From JAGQYP01 sp041392305 (GTDB lineage: Bacteria > Bacteroidota > Bacteroidia > Flavobacteriales_D > Crocinitomicaceae), in assembly GCA_041392305.1 (NCBI GenBank), contig JAWKMJ010000003.1, positions 1-64,000 of the forward strand: a DNA stretch of 64,000 nucleotides, in the 5' to 3' direction. A program made the translations under genes and the position numbers. This document shows, one piece after another, positions 63,174 through 64,000 of the stretch. The notes beneath the pieces are model-generated. The model was not told the origin of the DNA and did no database searches. It was given only the letters and a program-made list of their open reading frames with translations. Every line of letters starts with the position of its first letter. Positions within the stretch are counted from its first letter, which is position 1.

Positions 63174-63902
63174 ATGCTAGAGGAATTTATCACATTTTTA
63201 AAGTCGGAAGGTGCCGAAATCACGCATCTGAGTCCTGACTATGTGCAAATAGGTGAACTAAAAATCCGTTATTTTGATTTGGACAAAACTGATCGTCTCC
63301 CTCCATGTAAATCGCAATCCATTAATGTAAGATCTGACCAATGGATTCATCAGAAAGACCAAATAAAAAGTAAACTGAAAGACAGACTTGGAAATAATAA
63401 ACGTATTTTTGGGAGAAACTGTACAATCCAAGCGATTGATTCATCTCAAGCCAAAGAATTTTTAGATCGATATCATTTACTAGGTTTCACGAATGCAAAG
63501 CATCAATATGGCATCTTTGAAGATGATCGATTACTTGGTGTGGCAAGTTTCGGAAAAAGATGTCCGATTGACCGCTATGGTGAAAAATCTATGTCGTCCG
63601 AATTAAAAAGACTATGTTTTATTCCGGGCACAACCATTATTGGAGGATTCACAAAAGTATTGAGACACCATATTAAAGTAGAAAAGTTGGACGATATTAT
63701 GACTTATTTGGATCGAAATTGGAGCACAGGTGAGAATTTTGAACCACTTGGATTTTATGAAGAAGAGACCATAAAAACACACTTTTACTACGATCCCAAA
63801 ACGAAGAGAACTTATTTCCCTAATGAAATTAATGACCAGATGATCCTCAAGCGAATTGAAGGAGCTGGAAGCATCAAAATGATCTACTATGCCGAAGATT
63901 GA
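63174..63902 (+). CDS. unrecognised protein upstream of miaA, possibly GNAT/Mom-like
   Basis: Protein of 242 residues, no signal peptide or membrane helix. The middle and C-terminal part (about 83-225) recalls phage-type Mom/GNAT-like proteins: GRNCTIQAIDSSQAKEFLDRYH, LLGVASFGKR, SSELKRLCFIPGTTIIGGFTKVLRHHI, MTYLDRNWSTGENFEPLGF. In that group, as I remember it, the order is a helix with a histidine, a beta hairpin with a central FG, then an Arg/Leu-Cys strand and a glycine turn. Some relatives are labelled homing endonuclease, so the biochemistry is unsettled. It overlaps miaA by 14 bases, so the two are translated together. Family placement is tentative. Confidence 0.65.
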   Translation: MLEEFITFLKSEGAEITHLSPDYVQIGELKIRYFDLDKTDRLPPCKSQSINVRSDQWIHQKDQIKSKLKDRLGNNKRIFGRNCTIQAIDSSQAKEFLDRYHLLGFTNAKHQYGIFEDDRLLGVASFGKRCPIDRYGEKSMSSELKRLCFIPGTTIIGGFTKVLRHHIKVEKLDDIMTYLDRNWSTGENFEPLGFYEEETIKTHFYYDPKTKRTYFPNEINDQMILKRIEGAGSIKMIYYAED

Positions 63903-64000
63903 TCTGTTAGTGATTTTGGGTCCGACTGCTTCAGGTAAAACAAAACTTGCAGTAGAATTGGCCAAAAAAATGAACGGAGAGATTATTAGTGCAGATTCCA
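63889..64000 (+). CDS. miaA: tRNA dimethylallyltransferase MiaA (N-terminus only)
   Basis: First 37 codons of the enzyme that adds a dimethylallyl group to A37 of tRNAs reading UNN codons. The ATP/GTP loop GPTASGKT (residues 10-17) and EIISADS (31-37) are the family's opening signatures. The ATG at 63889 overlaps the previous gene by 14 bases. The rest is outside the window. Confidence 0.93.
   Translation, partial: MPKIDLLVILGPTASGKTKLAVELAKKMNGEIISADS

Overview
The window is about 64 kb of chromosome from a Bacteroidota bacterium, most likely order Flavobacteriales. The reasons are the low GC content, type IX secretion (T9SS) and gliding-type genes (porU, porV, gldJ, a PorP/SprF protein, a PorE-like OmpA protein), exported proteins carrying T9SS C-terminal sorting domains, an intact moxR-DUF58-batABCDE aerotolerance operon, and many upstream sites matching the Bacteroidota -7 promoter element TAnnTTTG. 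Genus cannot be fixed from sequence alone. No phage, insertion sequence, CRISPR array or defence island was seen; this looks like core chromosome. No stretch longer than 300 bases lacks a gene.

Layout. 1-4.2 kb (minus strand): surE (cut by the window edge), bioD and uvrA. 4.3-7.7 kb: a large T9SS cargo protein. 7.8-9.7 kb (plus): a small lipoprotein and a membrane-anchored glutamate-synthase-like flavoprotein. 9.8-17.5 kb (mostly minus): the fused acyl-CoA mutase icmF, a FadL-like porin, a dolichol-phosphate-mannose-type glycosyltransferase, the SRP RNA gene (plus), a thioesterase and tsaD. 17.5-26.5 kb (plus): tamB, a biotin carboxylase, sucC, map and a small membrane protein. 26.5-29.9 kb (minus): a frameshifted type B T9SS cargo gene behind a small secreted protein. 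30-33.6 kb: aconitase (minus) and exported msrB-msrA (plus). 33.7-38.4 kb (minus): pdhC, pdhA, cdd, ispF, porV. 38.5-47.2 kb: porU (minus), then porP/sprF (frameshifted), gldJ and murF (plus), then tRNA-Gly. 47.4-56.3 kb (plus): an SRPBCC protein and the moxR/bat operon. 56.3-58.7 kb: an unusual VWA protein with a TonB-plug-like segment. 58.8-62.3 kb (minus): a small secreted protein, a PorE-like protein and a TPR protein. 62.5-64 kb (plus): a lipoprotein, an unrecognised or GNAT/Mom-like protein, and the start of miaA.

How it fits together. The T9SS section (porV, porU, porP-like, gldJ, plus the PorE-like protein near 60 kb) supplies outer-membrane translocation, sorting-domain removal and peptidoglycan anchoring. 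Two cargo proteins in the same window carry type A (7.7-4.3 kb) and type B (29.6-26.6 kb) sorting domains. Central metabolism is represented by pyruvate dehydrogenase E1-alpha and E2, aconitase, succinyl-CoA synthetase, a biotin carboxylase and a B12-dependent mutase.

Cautions. Two genes (the porP-like gene and the type B cargo gene) contain frame changes, most at homopolymer runs, which suggests sequencing or assembly error at least as strongly as true decay. Two genes (bioD and tamB) have conserved N-terminal sequence upstream of any ATG/GTG/TTG start. No clearly new multi-gene system was found. The best candidates for a second look are the plug-VWA fusion protein, the protein upstream of miaA, the terminator sitting directly on the murF start, and a small helically spaced repeat near 9.7 kb.
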